A stretch of DNA of 64,000 bases from assembly GCF_017114985.1 (NCBI RefSeq), contig NZ_JABXKP010000052.1, positions 62,001-126,000 on the forward strand, read 5' to 3'. The notes beneath the pieces were generated by a model. It saw only the letters and a program-made list of their open reading frames with translations. It was not told where the DNA came from and did no database searches. A program made the position numbers and the translations under genes. Below are positions 8,644-17,693 of the stretch, in pieces; within the stretch, counting starts at the first letter, position 1, and each line of letters starts with the position of its first letter. This stretch comes from Nostoc sp. JL33. GTDB taxonomy: Bacteria > Cyanobacteriota > Cyanobacteriia > Cyanobacteriales > Nostocaceae.

Positions 8644-8690
8644 CGAGTGATATCATGTCCGCATAATCACTGTGGACATGATATAACTCG
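8644..8690. terminator. Bidirectional hairpin between convergent genes
   Basis: CGAGTGATATCATGTCC (8644-8660) pairs with GGACATGATATAACTCG (8674-8690), 16 of 17 positions, around a 13-base loop. It sits between the stops of the decarboxylase-like gene and the convergent permease-fusion gene and probably terminates or separates both transcripts. Confidence 0.65.
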
Positions 8691-8767
8691 TGATCTAGAT
8701 TATCAAGTGAAATTAATCGCCTAATTTTACGAGGTGTTTTTCTAAACAGAATCCGATACCAAGATTT

Positions 8768-11700
8768 TTATGTCTTTAAAAAGTTTTTACAGTACAAGTT
8801 GGCAGCAAGTAGTACTTCTACCTCTGCACTTTCCATAGGTGGCGATAAAAAATACCCTTGTCCATAATCACATTCTAAAGCCTTTAACTGTGCTAATTGC
8901 TCTACAGTTTCTATCCCTTCTGCTGTTACAGACATATTCAAATTATGAGCTAATGTCACAATAGCTCGAACAATTTCTAAATTTTCTCCTCGACTACCTA
9001 TATTGTTGATGAAAGAACGGTCAATCTTAAGGGTTTTGATTGGTAGGCGGTGCAAATAACTAAAAGATGAATAGCCAGTACCAAAATCATCCATGTGCAA
9101 CTCGACATTCAGCGCTGTTAACTGAGAAAGCACAATGGTAGCTAATTCAAAATTATCCATCAATAAGGTTTCAGTAATCTCCAATTTCAAACTGCATGGC
9201 TGGAGTCCAGTTTCCTGCAAAATATGTTTAACCTGTTCAAACACATCGGGTTGCGTCATCTGTTTACCAGAAAAATTCACACTAATTGTCAGAGGTAGTG
9301 AGGTAGGAAATTTTTTATGCCATGTGTGCATTTGGTGGCACGCTTCATAAAGCACCCATTGCCCGATAGAAACAATCATTCCAGTTTCCTCTGCTAAGGG
9401 AATAAAATCTTGAGGGGAAATAATTCCTCGTTCTGGATGATACCAACGTATCAATGCCTCAAATCCAATAATTTTCCCAGTTGTCAGTGAAATAATTGGC
9501 TGGTAATAAAGGCGAAATTCTTCTTGCTTGAGCAGTGCATTCCGCAGAGCAGTTTCTAACTCCAAGAGCAAAGCTGCACCCTCGTGCATCTTTGGGTCAA
9601 AGACCTGATAGCGTGCCTTACCAAGTGATTTGGCACAGTACATTGCCACATCGGCATCCCGTAGAATCTGCGCTGCTTGATCATAATCTTTTCTACTTAA
9701 AGCGATGCCAATACTAGCATTAGTAAACACCCGATGTTCATTTAATTGAAATGGCAAAGCTAGCACCTTTTTAATTTGCTCGGCTACCTCTATGGCAGTG
9801 CTGATACCCTCAATTTCCTCAATTAAAATTGTGAACTCGTCTCCGCCAAAACGGGCAACTATGTCTCCGGTTTGCACAACTAACTTTAGCCGATAAGAAA
9901 TTTCAATCAAAAGTTGATTTCCTAGTAGATGTCCAAGGCTGTCATTAACAACTTTAAAGCGGTCTAGGTCTAAGAAAAGTACGGCAAATAAATAATTATT
10001 TTGCTGTTTAGTACGTTCTATTGCGCCCTGCACCTGCTCCATAAAGAATCGTTGGTTAGGTAATCCAGTTAGCGCATCATGAAGACTATTGTGCAATAAT
10101 TGCTCTTGTGTTTGTTGACGGTTAATAATGTCTTGTTCAAGTTGTTGATTAACTCTAGTAAGTTCAATAGTGCGTTCTAGCACCATCTGCTCAAGCTGAT
10201 AACGATACTTGACTAATTTTTCCTCTACTAGCTTACGATTAGTGATGTCACGGACAATAACAACATACTCCGGTAGCGGGGAATTAAATGGTTGTGAAAT
10301 AGTCGATTCAACAATTCGTAGACCTTGGTTGATTTTTAAGTTTTGCTCACTCCTAATAGACCATTGCTCCGGTTTGCCGCGATAGGATATTAAGAGTTGA
10401 TTCAAGTTTTGCCCAAGCAAGTGGTGAACATTTATTTGAAATAATTCCTCAGCAGCGGCATTTGTCTGACAAATTGTACCGTTTTCATCTAAGACTAAAA
10501 CAGTATCTGGAACGGTATCGACAGTAGTGATAAATAGGTTTTTCGCTTGTTTGCGTGCCTCATCAATAGCAACAATTTGTGGTAGAGTTGTCCAGCAAGC
10601 GATCGCTACCCCGGCAAAAGAAAGCGTCACTAACAGAATAGCTAGTAAAGAGTTTTCAGGATTATTAGAAAGTTTATCTAAAAAATCGCGGATAACCCAA
10701 CTGCTTGTGGCAGTAATACAAATTAATGATACTAAGGCAATCACCTGTAGTACCACAAAGTCCGGGTTGTTTCTACTAACCCTACTGTCGTGATGCTGTG
10801 TCCACCATTCCGGGTGTAATCGTGCAAATCTTAAGCGGCGTAGTGCTAAATCTCCGATGATCAGAACAATGGGTAATAATAATCCCAGTAATAAATGTTT
10901 CCAATTCCAAGCTAAACCTCCCACTATTACAACTACCGCTTCTACAAAGAAAAAACCAAGTGACCACCAAGGCCATAACACTTGCGGTTTGCCACGACAC
11001 AGCCATAATCCCAGATGTAGTCCCATAATGGATATGAGATAACAAGTGCCTGCTACTGTGACAAGTTGAGGTACATTTCTAAAATTTAGACAAAGCAAAC
11101 TGATTACAAAGGTAACTAAGATAGCAGGGCCAAGGACACCTTCAGGGGAAACTAATGCAAATATGGGAGAAAGCTGTCTGTCTAAAGCAAGTTGGTATAA
11201 TATCCGAGGAGAGTTAGAAACTGCCGTAGCAGAACTTAGAAGGCAGGATACACTAATCAGAAGTGTGACTAGAAAGGGGGCATATTTACCCCAAAAAGGC
11301 TTAGAAGCTGCTACCAGATTTTGGAACGCGCTCTCATGTATTGTTAGATTTGGAGCCGAACACATTAATACCCAAGAACCACCTAAAAACACTAGAGGAA
11401 TTAGCCAAGCAGCTATTGTTAAAAACCTTAAAGTTTTATATGGGTGGCGGCTATCAGCAACAAAAGAAGAAGTGGTTTCACAAGCATAAATTGAATAGCT
11501 AGCCAGAAAAAACCACTTTGCCCATTCTTCAAAGCTCAGGCTATGTGTGCTAGGTGCGATACATTTCCAACTATCAGGTGAGAAAGCTAACGATATTATG
11601 CCTTGAGTACAAAACAAAAATAGTAATAAAATTGCTGGGAATACAAAAAATAAATGCAGAAGTGCTAAAGCACGGGTGCCACTGAACGCCACAATAAAAG

Positions 11701-12151
11701 GAATAGCTGTAAATACAACTTTTAATAAAGTTTCTGGGCAAGAAATACCTAATGGTTGAAAATTGTCTTTAATTAGGTCTGTGAGAATAATCGCATACAG
11801 TGCCGGTGCTGCTGCCCAGCTAAAAAAGTATCCTAAGGCTACGTAACGGCCTAAGCCAGGAAAGTTCTTTAATAGCCTTGTGGTATAATTCGGTGTTCCT
11901 CCAGCGACATCTGACCAATGTCTACCTAGACTTTGTACCTGTAAGTTAAGTAAAAAGGAAATGATCGTGCCAAAAAACCAAACTAAGATAGCTTTAGACC
12001 CTAATGCTGCATGAATTATGGGGGCAGTACCAATCCATCCAACATGACCCGTTAACCCAAAGCCCCAGGTTTCGAGATAACTTAGAGTTCGTGGTAGGCG
12101 CATTAGCAAGTGCTGATTTTTTTGTGCCCGTGCAGAATCGTTACTAACCAT
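8768..12151 (-). CDS. Amino-acid-permease-like membrane domain fused to PAS-GGDEF-EAL
   Basis: A 1127-residue fusion. Residues 1 to about 530 contain roughly 12-14 hydrophobic segments resembling an APC-superfamily amino acid permease (LETWGFGLTGHVGWIG near the first helix). A PAS domain follows (about 540-660, VPDTVLVLDENGTICQTNAAAEELF), then a coiled-coil linker, a GGDEF domain with an intact RFGGDEF near 767, and an EAL domain with EALIRW near 898 and DDFGTGYSS. The RxxD inhibitory site before GGDEF appears lost (QTGD). Both catalytic signatures look intact, so it could make and/or break c-di-GMP. By analogy with solute-carrier-fused sensors such as CbrA, the permease part may sense or carry its ligand and signal to the output domains; this is inference. 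Confidence 0.85.
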   Translation of the reverse strand: MVSNDSARAQKNQHLLMRLPRTLSYLETWGFGLTGHVGWIGTAPIIHAALGSKAILVWFFGTIISFLLNLQVQSLGRHWSDVAGGTPNYTTRLLKNFPGLGRYVALGYFFSWAAAPALYAIILTDLIKDNFQPLGISCPETLLKVVFTAIPFIVAFSGTRALALLHLFFVFPAILLLFLFCTQGIISLAFSPDSWKCIAPSTHSLSFEEWAKWFFLASYSIYACETTSSFVADSRHPYKTLRFLTIAAWLIPLVFLGGSWVLMCSAPNLTIHESAFQNLVAASKPFWGKYAPFLVTLLISVSCLLSSATAVSNSPRILYQLALDRQLSPIFALVSPEGVLGPAILVTFVISLLCLNFRNVPQLVTVAGTCYLISIMGLHLGLWLCRGKPQVLWPWWSLGFFFVEAVVVIVGGLAWNWKHLLLGLLLPIVLIIGDLALRRLRFARLHPEWWTQHHDSRVSRNNPDFVVLQVIALVSLICITATSSWVIRDFLDKLSNNPENSLLAILLVTLSFAGVAIACWTTLPQIVAIDEARKQAKNLFITTVDTVPDTVLVLDENGTICQTNAAAEELFQINVHHLLGQNLNQLLISYRGKPEQWSIRSEQNLKINQGLRIVESTISQPFNSPLPEYVVIVRDITNRKLVEEKLVKYRYQLEQMVLERTIELTRVNQQLEQDIINRQQTQEQLLHNSLHDALTGLPNQRFFMEQVQGAIERTKQQNNYLFAVLFLDLDRFKVVNDSLGHLLGNQLLIEISYRLKLVVQTGDIVARFGGDEFTILIEEIEGISTAIEVAEQIKKVLALPFQLNEHRVFTNASIGIALSRKDYDQAAQILRDADVAMYCAKSLGKARYQVFDPKMHEGAALLLELETALRNALLKQEEFRLYYQPIISLTTGKIIGFEALIRWYHPERGIISPQDFIPLAEETGMIVSIGQWVLYEACHQMHTWHKKFPTSLPLTISVNFSGKQMTQPDVFEQVKHILQETGLQPCSLKLEITETLLMDNFELATIVLSQLTALNVELHMDDFGTGYSSFSYLHRLPIKTLKIDRSFINNIGSRGENLEIVRAIVTLAHNLNMSVTAEGIETVEQLAQLKALECDYGQGYFLSPPMESAEVEVLLAANLYCKNFLKT

Positions 12152-12817
12152 TGTTCCTTAGCGAGATTTACTTACCTTCTCACTCAATAACTGAATCTCA
12201 CTCCTTATAGCTTCCGTATAACTGCTGAACTTATCTAAAGAATAACTTAGTTGTGACTGAATTTTGGTGCAGCCCAGCGTAGGCATCAGAACTTTCCAAG
12301 ACAGATTTGAGATTTTAGATTAACTCCATGTTTGAAGCCTCTTTCTTGAACAAAGATTTTTAGATTTGGGTTTGAAATTTGTTCCACGTAGCAATATCCA
12401 CGCGGAGCGAGTATAAATTATCTTTATTCAGACCTTTGTGAAAATCGAAAGGTTGAGATATCCGACCTATTTAATCGAACAGAATTTAGGAGTCAGGAGT
12501 CAGAATTCAGGAAAGGTATTCTGTACGACTGGCGGATGAATAATCGGGTTTAAGACCCCCACAAAACAAGAAAATTTAGTGGTGCAACAATTCAGTCGCC
12601 GGTCTGAATCCCCGACTGATAGCGTTGGCGCAGCCTCTCGTAGAGAAGCGTTAGCGAGTCCGCGTACTCCTGCGGAGGACAAGCTACGCGTAGCGTCTGT
12701 CTGCGACACGCTATTCGCGTTCGTAGAGAGCGTCTTGATTCTGACTCCTGAATTCTGACTTCTGAATTCTTCTTCAATAAGTCGGAAATCGTGTTGTTCA
12801 TGAATGATGAACTAGGG
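12152..12817. other. Intergenic repeat region, no gene recognised
   Basis: This 666-bp gap contains no convincing coding sequence. From about 12595 to 12745 it holds a chain of short GC-rich repeats of the type GGCGCAGCCTCTCGTAGAGA and GCTACGCGTAGCGTCT, which recur at 40285-40370, 44430-44500 and 57840-57890. On either side lie inverted copies of an AGGAGTCAGAATTCAG-type sequence (12489-12512 and 12735-12770). The short open frames here are made of repeats. Confidence 0.7.
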
Positions 12818-13702
12818 CTATAGCTTTTGCAACAACTCCTGAGTTAACTGAAAGAACGCTTTTGAACCAGCTGATTGGGGAGCAATTAAAACAGCTGGCA
12901 TAAAACTATCAACAGCCTTAGCAACATTGACATCAACTGGTATTTGTACTTTACAAATTTTTTCTACACCAAAATCTTCAACAACGCGGTGCATCACTTG
13001 TTTATAGTATCTGCCAGTGAGAAGGTTAGCGCTGGACATGCTGAACACAATTCCCAGCATTTTTATATTTATTTTGCTTTCATGTCCGTGACTGTCCTTT
13101 AATTGGGCAATGCGTCTTTCCAGCAGTTGAATACCCACTACAGATAAGGGTTCTGGTTTAGCAGGAAGTATGTAGAAATCGCTAGCGGCTAAAGCGCTAC
13201 GAGTCAATAGATTATAGCCAGGGGCACAATCGAGAAGGATAAAATCATATTCTTGACGTACTGGTTTTAAAATGTTATTAATCAGGACTCTTTCAAAGCG
13301 ATTCCAAATCATTTCAAAGTCCTGTTCACCCAAAGCAGTTGCTTGTTTATGCAGCATTTCTGACACAATAAATTCATCATATAAGTCGATATCTCCTGGT
13401 AATAAATCCAGTCCGGGAAGATTACAAACCTGAGATTGAATGATATCTTGAATTGTCAGTTTTGCTTGTGGATCTGGATTGATAACTTCGTCTATCAGAT
13501 ACCTAAATGTTTTACTTTGTTTACGACGTTTGGCAAAATCTAAAGGCGACATTAAACTAAGTGTGGCACTGATTTGGGTGTCTAAATCAAGGACAAGCAC
13601 CCGCTTGCCATAATTTTTAGCTAAACAGGTAGCTAAGTTGACGGTGAGGGTGGTTTTACCAACGCCACCTTTCATATTTGCAGTAGCAATTACATATCCC
13701 AT
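12818..13702 (-). CDS. ParA/MinD-family ATPase
   Basis: A P-loop ATPase of about 294 residues with the deviant Walker A KGGVGKTTLTVNLA immediately after the first strand, Walker A' DLDTQISATLSL, and Walker B FILLDCAPG. ParA-like ATPases position plasmids, chromosomes or large protein bodies by binding DNA non-specifically in the ATP form. No ParB gene or obvious parS cluster adjoins it, so it is an orphan. The ATG at 13702 was chosen because AGGA lies eight bases upstream and the family starts just before the first strand (MGYVIATANMKGG); an earlier ATG at 13732 adds ten residues. An insertion (about residues 70-130) is longer than in minimal ParA proteins. Confidence 0.88.
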   Translation of the reverse strand: MGYVIATANMKGGVGKTTLTVNLATCLAKNYGKRVLVLDLDTQISATLSLMSPLDFAKRRKQSKTFRYLIDEVINPDPQAKLTIQDIIQSQVCNLPGLDLLPGDIDLYDEFIVSEMLHKQATALGEQDFEMIWNRFERVLINNILKPVRQEYDFILLDCAPGYNLLTRSALAASDFYILPAKPEPLSVVGIQLLERRIAQLKDSHGHESKINIKMLGIVFSMSSANLLTGRYYKQVMHRVVEDFGVEKICKVQIPVDVNVAKAVDSFMPAVLIAPQSAGSKAFFQLTQELLQKL

Positions 13703-13892
13703 TGGTTGAGTCCTCTGTTGACGCATTCCCATCTAGGTAGCGTACACCTCTATCGATCTATTAAATCTTTGATTAAATTTAATATTTTCGCAAATTCATT
13801 TCAGTGAGATTGCCTAAATTGTAGGCGTTGAGGTAGGTGACACAATTTCATCTCAGCCGTCGTACTGTTTGTTTTTTAATGAAATGGGCTAG

Positions 13893-13983
13893 TTACAGCT
13901 GTTTTCATTTATTTGAACCACACTACTCCCGACTCCCTACTCCCCGTCTCAGTTGTGGCCTATTTACCTGAAAACAACTGTAA
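13893..13983 (+). mobile_element. MITE-like element, copy 1 (left of the deoxyhypusine-synthase-like gene)
   Basis: Termini TTACAGCTGTTTTCA and TGAAAACAACTGTAA form 15-bp imperfect inverted repeats (14 of 15). Next to them are conserved sub-terminal blocks, TTATTTGAACCACA on the left and GGCCTATTTACCTG on the right. The 91-bp unit has the same ends and sub-terminal blocks as the element at 15246-15342, in opposite orientation, but a different centre. Confidence 0.75.
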
Positions 13984-14054
13984 ATTGCTGTCACTTTGGT
14001 TGAAAGCTAGATAACATTAGATTCGGGCGTGTTTACTAGTTCGGGAGTGCCAAA

Positions 14055-15230
14055 ATGTCTAAACAGCTGGGTCAAAAAATCGCACCGACACCGATATCAA
14101 ATGATATCAATGTGGTGGATTTGATTGATCAATACTTCACCGCCTACAACTCAGCGCGGTTGCGGGAAATCTGCCAACTTCTGAGTCGTGATGTGCTAAC
14201 CGAAGGTGTCACCGTGGGAGTTAGCCTTTCCGGTGCGATGACACCAGCAGGATTCGGGGTTTCAGCGCTTGCACCCTTAATTCGCAACGGTTTTATTGAC
14301 TGGATGATTAGCACTGGTGCAAATCTTTACCATGATATGCACTACGGTTTGGGTTTTGAACTCTTTGCTGGTAATCCGTTTTTGGATGATGTGAAACTGC
14401 GCCAGGAAGGCACTATTCGCATTTATGACATTATCTTTGGTTACGATGTGCTGCTGGAAACTGATGCGTTCATCCGCAAGATTATTCAAGGCGAAGCTTT
14501 TCAGAAGCGGATGGGAACTGCTGAATTTCACCATTTACTGGGTAAGTATGTTCGGGAAGTAGAAAAGCAACTGGGTGTGCAGCATTCCTGCTTGCTTGCG
14601 ACAGCTTATGAGTATGGCGTGCCAATTTATACGTCTTCTCCAGGAGATAGCTCAATTGGGATGAACGTGGCGGCTTTAGCTTTAGAAGGTTCGCAGTTGG
14701 TGTTAGATCCATCAATTGATGTAAATGAGACGGCTGCGATCGCATATAATGCGCGTGAATCAGGAGGTAAAAGTGCGGCTGTAATTCTCGGTGGCGGTAG
14801 TCCCAAAAACTTTTTGCTACAAACCCAACCACAACTTCACGAAGTATTAGGACTAGAAGAACGAGGACACGATTATTTTGTGCAGTTTACCGATGCGCGT
14901 CCAGATACAGGCGGTTTGTCGGGAGCAACCCCATCGGAAGCCGTCAGTTGGGGTAAAATTGACCCCGAAGAGTTACCTAACACAATTGTTTGTTATACCG
15001 ATAGCACGATCGCTCTACCATTGGTGACAGCATACGTCTTGAATAAGTGCCAGCCTCGTCCCCTGAAGCGTGTGTACGATAGGCGAGAAGCCATTTTGGA
15101 CAAACTGCAAAAAGACTATCTAGCAGCCAAAACTCGACCATCGGATCAGGTTCCAGCAGCAGTGGCTGAAAATGCTTCACAGCAAACAGCGACTTATCCC
15201 TGTGGTCGGCTGATTCCGAATGCTCACTAA
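14055..15230 (+). CDS. speY: Deoxyhypusine synthase-like protein, probable homospermidine synthase (SpeY type)
   Basis: A 391-residue member of the deoxyhypusine synthase family: [14 protein letters not shown] near the NAD site, the STGANLYHD segment, [10 protein letters not shown], and SWGKI carrying the lysine that forms the enzyme-intermediate link in the family. Bacteria have no eIF5A, so the eukaryotic role does not apply. In heterocystous cyanobacteria a homologue named SpeY is known to be needed for homospermidine synthesis, and that is the best guess here. GGGAG lies about eight bases before the ATG. The gene stands alone between two inverted copies of a MITE-like element. Confidence 0.8.
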   Translation: MSKQLGQKIAPTPISNDINVVDLIDQYFTAYNSARLREICQLLSRDVLTEGVTVGVSLSGAMTPAGFGVSALAPLIRNGFIDWMISTGANLYHDMHYGLGFELFAGNPFLDDVKLRQEGTIRIYDIIFGYDVLLETDAFIRKIIQGEAFQKRMGTAEFHHLLGKYVREVEKQLGVQHSCLLATAYEYGVPIYTSSPGDSSIGMNVAALALEGSQLVLDPSIDVNETAAIAYNARESGGKSAAVILGGGSPKNFLLQTQPQLHEVLGLEERGHDYFVQFTDARPDTGGLSGATPSEAVSWGKIDPEELPNTIVCYTDSTIALPLVTAYVLNKCQPRPLKRVYDRREAILDKLQKDYLAAKTRPSDQVPAAVAENASQQTATYPCGRLIPNAH

Positions 15231-15245
15231 GGGAGTGGTGTAAAC

Positions 15246-15342
15246 TTACAGCTATTTTCAGGTAAATAGACCAGGCGGTAGGGGCACAGCAATGCTGTGC
15301 CCCTACGACAGATGTGGTTCAAATACATGAAAACTGCTGTAA
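15246..15342 (-). mobile_element. MITE-like element, copy 2, inverted relative to copy 1
   Basis: Begins TTACAGCTATTTTCAGGTAA and ends with GAACCACATC-type sequence and TGCTGTAA on the reverse strand, matching copy 1 (13893-13983) when reverse-complemented. Its centre differs: a perfect palindrome at 15278-15306 with 14-bp arms, GTAGGGGCACAGCA, replaces the centre of copy 1. It starts 15 bases after the stop of the deoxyhypusine-synthase-like gene. Confidence 0.75.
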
Positions 15343-15382
15343 GTCAAATCGGCGGTTAGAAAGCGCGTCTACACGAGACTTT

Positions 15383-15438
15383 ACCCACCTCCGTGGGTTT
15401 CAAACCCTCAATTTTGTATTAGTCCACGGAGGTGGACT
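15383..15438. repeat. CCACCTCCGTGG-type intergenic repeat
   Basis: ACCCACCTCCGTGGGT (15383-15398) and AGTCCACGGAGGTGGACT (15421-15438) are related palindromes in opposite sense. The same pair recurs at 31027-31045 with 31200-31220, and at 43082-43100 with 43120-43135, so it is a dispersed family. Confidence 0.75.
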
Positions 15439-15512
15439 TTGTTTGTGTAGCCGCGAATTCCATTGCCCTAACTCTAGGGACTTCCAAAGAATAAAATGGA
15501 ACAATATGGCAG

Positions 15513-15950
15513 CTATTTACAGTGTTGTTCGAGAAGAGATACAGCTAATTCAAAATTATTAGGTTGAGTTTGGACTGCATAAGCTTCTCTTTCTAAATCT
15601 TGTCGTTTGACATCGGTATAGCGTCTAAAAAACGGTCGAGCATAATTGCTAGGTTGAATGTCTAAACCTAAAGTTTTTATTTTTCCTTTTCCTGCACATA
15701 CCTGTGCTGCATGAACAGCTTCATGAATTAAGGTCTGAGTTCCAATATGTAACTCAAAGACTACAGGATTAATCCAGATTTTTTTGTCAGATTCTCTTAA
15801 TAACCCATAAGCTCCTCGCTTTGGTGGTAGCGCAATTATTACCTGAAATCCTTTCTTTTCTAATTGATTTTTTAAATCTAAAAATCTTGCTTCTGGATTG
15901 GGTATTTGAGAAAGCAACAGTAAAGAATTTAATATAAAAATTTTGCTCAT
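15513..15950 (-). CDS. Small putative zinc metallopeptidase-like protein
   Basis: About 145 residues. The motif [10 protein letters not shown] matches the HExxH zinc signature, and downstream [10 protein letters not shown] could supply a third ligand, as in zincin-like proteins of the basic secretory or SprT-like type. A hydrophobic start ([15 protein letters not shown]) could be a signal or anchor; I prefer this ATG at 15950 over one 15 bases earlier. Its upstream DNA is the decayed 5' end of a Ser/Thr kinase gene, so the original promoter context may have been altered. The family and substrate are not recognised. Confidence 0.55.
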   Translation of the reverse strand: MSKIFILNSLLLLSQIPNPEARFLDLKNQLEKKGFQVIIALPPKRGAYGLLRESDKKIWINPVVFELHIGTQTLIHEAVHAAQVCAGKGKIKTLGLDIQPSNYARPFFRRYTDVKRQDLEREAYAVQTQPNNFELAVSLLEQHCK

Positions 15951-15999
15951 TGCCTTTTTTAACAAAAGAGAATTCAGGAGTCAGAAGCCAGAATTCAAT

Positions 16000-16152
16000 A
16001 TGGCTGAGATATTCATTGGGTGTTTTGATGACAACTGTCCGGTTTAGCTCAACATGCAATGCCTTATAAGTAATCCCGAATCCCCCCTGTCCCAGGACTT
16101 TATCAATTACATATTTGCCAGCTTGTAATCTTTCTCCAGCTGTCCAAGGCAT
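16000..16152 (-). pseudogene. Ser/Thr protein kinase remnant (first 51 codons)
   Basis: Reads [20 protein letters not shown] then [19 protein letters not shown] and VVIKTP, the glycine-rich loop and beta-3 lysine of a PknB-type (Hanks) kinase. After about 51 codons the kinase sequence stops at a copy of the GAATTCAGGAGTCAGAAGCC repeat (about 15971-15997). The remaining catalytic domain is missing. Confidence 0.7.
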
Positions 16153-16284
16153 GAAAACCTCTAATAATTCCTAATTCGTAATTAAAACACTTTTAAAAAG
16201 CTGGACACGGATATTTTATATGACTTAACTGTGTTTCACAAATCATACATTTTTGCAGAATACACAATGAAAGTTTAGCTAAAT

Positions 16285-16667
16285 CTAGGGGGTTTTGGTA
16301 GATGAGGGACTAGGAGACTGTGACGGTTGATTGGAAGATGGAGATGGGTGGAAAACAGGAATCCAGCCAACTATGCCTGAGAGTAAGGTTCCAATAGCGG
16401 CGATCGCAGCTATGACCACTCCCCAAAACTGGATGTTTCGCTCCCAAGTTGGGTTAGTGGTAGGTGGTATAATTACTGAAGGCTGCGAGTTTTCCCCGGT
16501 CAACCCCAATAAATCGAGCCATTCTCGCATTGATTGCGATCGCTGCTTAGGATCTAGCTTCATACCTGTTAAAATTGCGCGGTTTGTGCGATCGCTAATC
16601 TCAGGGTTGATTCCCTTTCAATAGTATATTTGCCACCTTGCAATTGATCACCTGCTGCCCAAGCCAT
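16285..16667 (-). pseudogene. Second Ser/Thr kinase remnant with the catalytic core deleted
   Basis: The ATG at 16667 begins MAWAAGDQLQGGKYTIER, a kinase N-terminus paralogous to the one at 16152. It then joins, in another frame, a kinase C-lobe end (INPEISDRTNRAILTGMKLD, PKQRSQSMREWLDLL) followed by a membrane segment (FWGVVIAAIAAIGTLLSGIV) and a Pro/Ser-rich tail. About 250 residues of catalytic domain are therefore deleted. The tail alone is open as a 92-codon frame (16285-16563) but is unlikely to be an independent gene. The 307-bp gap up to 16974 shows no feature. Confidence 0.75.
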
Positions 16668-16974
16668 CTTTGCAACTCCCAAAATACATAGATTGATTGT
16701 CACACAATAGAGCCTTCAGAACTTGAGCCTAGTCTTGTGAAAACACTGCGTAGGCATCGCTAAACTAACTTAAAATCTCAAATAGAAGCGGCTCAATAGC
16801 AACCATGAAATGATGACTCAAATTTTAACTGAACTGATCCGCGAGGACAGAGAACGCTGACCTACAGAAAAACTGCGATGTTTCATAATAAGCTGCTTCT
16901 CTATGAGACGCACTCGCGTTTGCGTCTATGCTTGCTAAACTAAAAAACAACCCTTACTCCTGCAAAGGTGTCTT

Positions 16975-17676
16975 ATGACCTCTGCAATTAACGCACCAAG
17001 CGCCCTCACGCCGTTCCCAGACCATACACAGCTTCCTGAGTCTGATGGTACATTCGTGAAAAACTTTCAGGAACATCCCCAAAGCATTCTCCTAACGGAC
17101 TCGATTAAACCGATATTGCAAAAACGTCATCCTGATGGGCAATACTGTATTGGTCAAGATAGCGGTATCTACTGGCGCATCACTGACCCCCCAGAAAAAG
17201 GCGCAGAAGCACCAGACTGGTTCTATGTAGGAAATGTACCACCTACTCTGGATGGACAAACGCGCAGGTCTTATGTACTCTGGCGAGAGTTTATTGCCCC
17301 ATTGATTGCATTGGAATTTGTTTCTGGCGATGGTAGTGAAGAAAGAGATAAAACTCCTTGGAAGGGGAAATTTTGGGTTTATGAGCAGGTGATTCGTCCT
17401 CCCTTCTACGGCATTTATGAAGTGAATAAAGCCAGCGTAGAAGTTTATGAATTAATTGGTGGACAATATCAGTTATTAACAGCAAATGAACGTGGACATT
17501 ATCCTATACATCCTTTAGGAGTTGAGTTAGGAATTTGGCAGGGACAATATTACAATATGGAATTACCTTGGCTACGCTGGTGGGATTTGCAAGGTAATTT
17601 GTTGTTGACTGGTGAGGAAAGAGCCGATCGCTTGACTGCTCAATTGCGATCGCTCGGCGTTGAACCAGATGCATAA
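16975..17676 (+). CDS. Uma2-family (DUF820) putative endonuclease
   Basis: A 233-residue protein of the Uma2/DUF820 family, greatly expanded in cyanobacteria and carrying a PD-(D/E)XK-like restriction-endonuclease fold. Visible features are APDWFYVG (the conserved P-D), ALEFVSGDGSEERD (the E-V-S type second motif) and YEQVIRPPFYGIYE. The C-terminal ADRLTAQLRSLGVEPDA tail is typical of the family. The biological role is unknown. It has a paralogue at 31480-32148. Confidence 0.85.
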   Translation: MTSAINAPSALTPFPDHTQLPESDGTFVKNFQEHPQSILLTDSIKPILQKRHPDGQYCIGQDSGIYWRITDPPEKGAEAPDWFYVGNVPPTLDGQTRRSYVLWREFIAPLIALEFVSGDGSEERDKTPWKGKFWVYEQVIRPPFYGIYEVNKASVEVYELIGGQYQLLTANERGHYPIHPLGVELGIWQGQYYNMELPWLRWWDLQGNLLLTGEERADRLTAQLRSLGVEPDA

Positions 17677-17693
17677 CATTGACCAAAAGTCAA

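Noticed and set aside
12500..12801. Overlapping short open frames on the - strand
   Set aside because: They consist of dispersed GC-rich repeats (CTCTCGTAGAGA, CTACGCGTAGCG) and show no protein-like composition.
15293..15345. GGTTCAAAT considered as a tRNA T-arm
   Set aside because: It is part of the MITE-like element end; no acceptor or anticodon arms are present. No other convincing tRNA was found.
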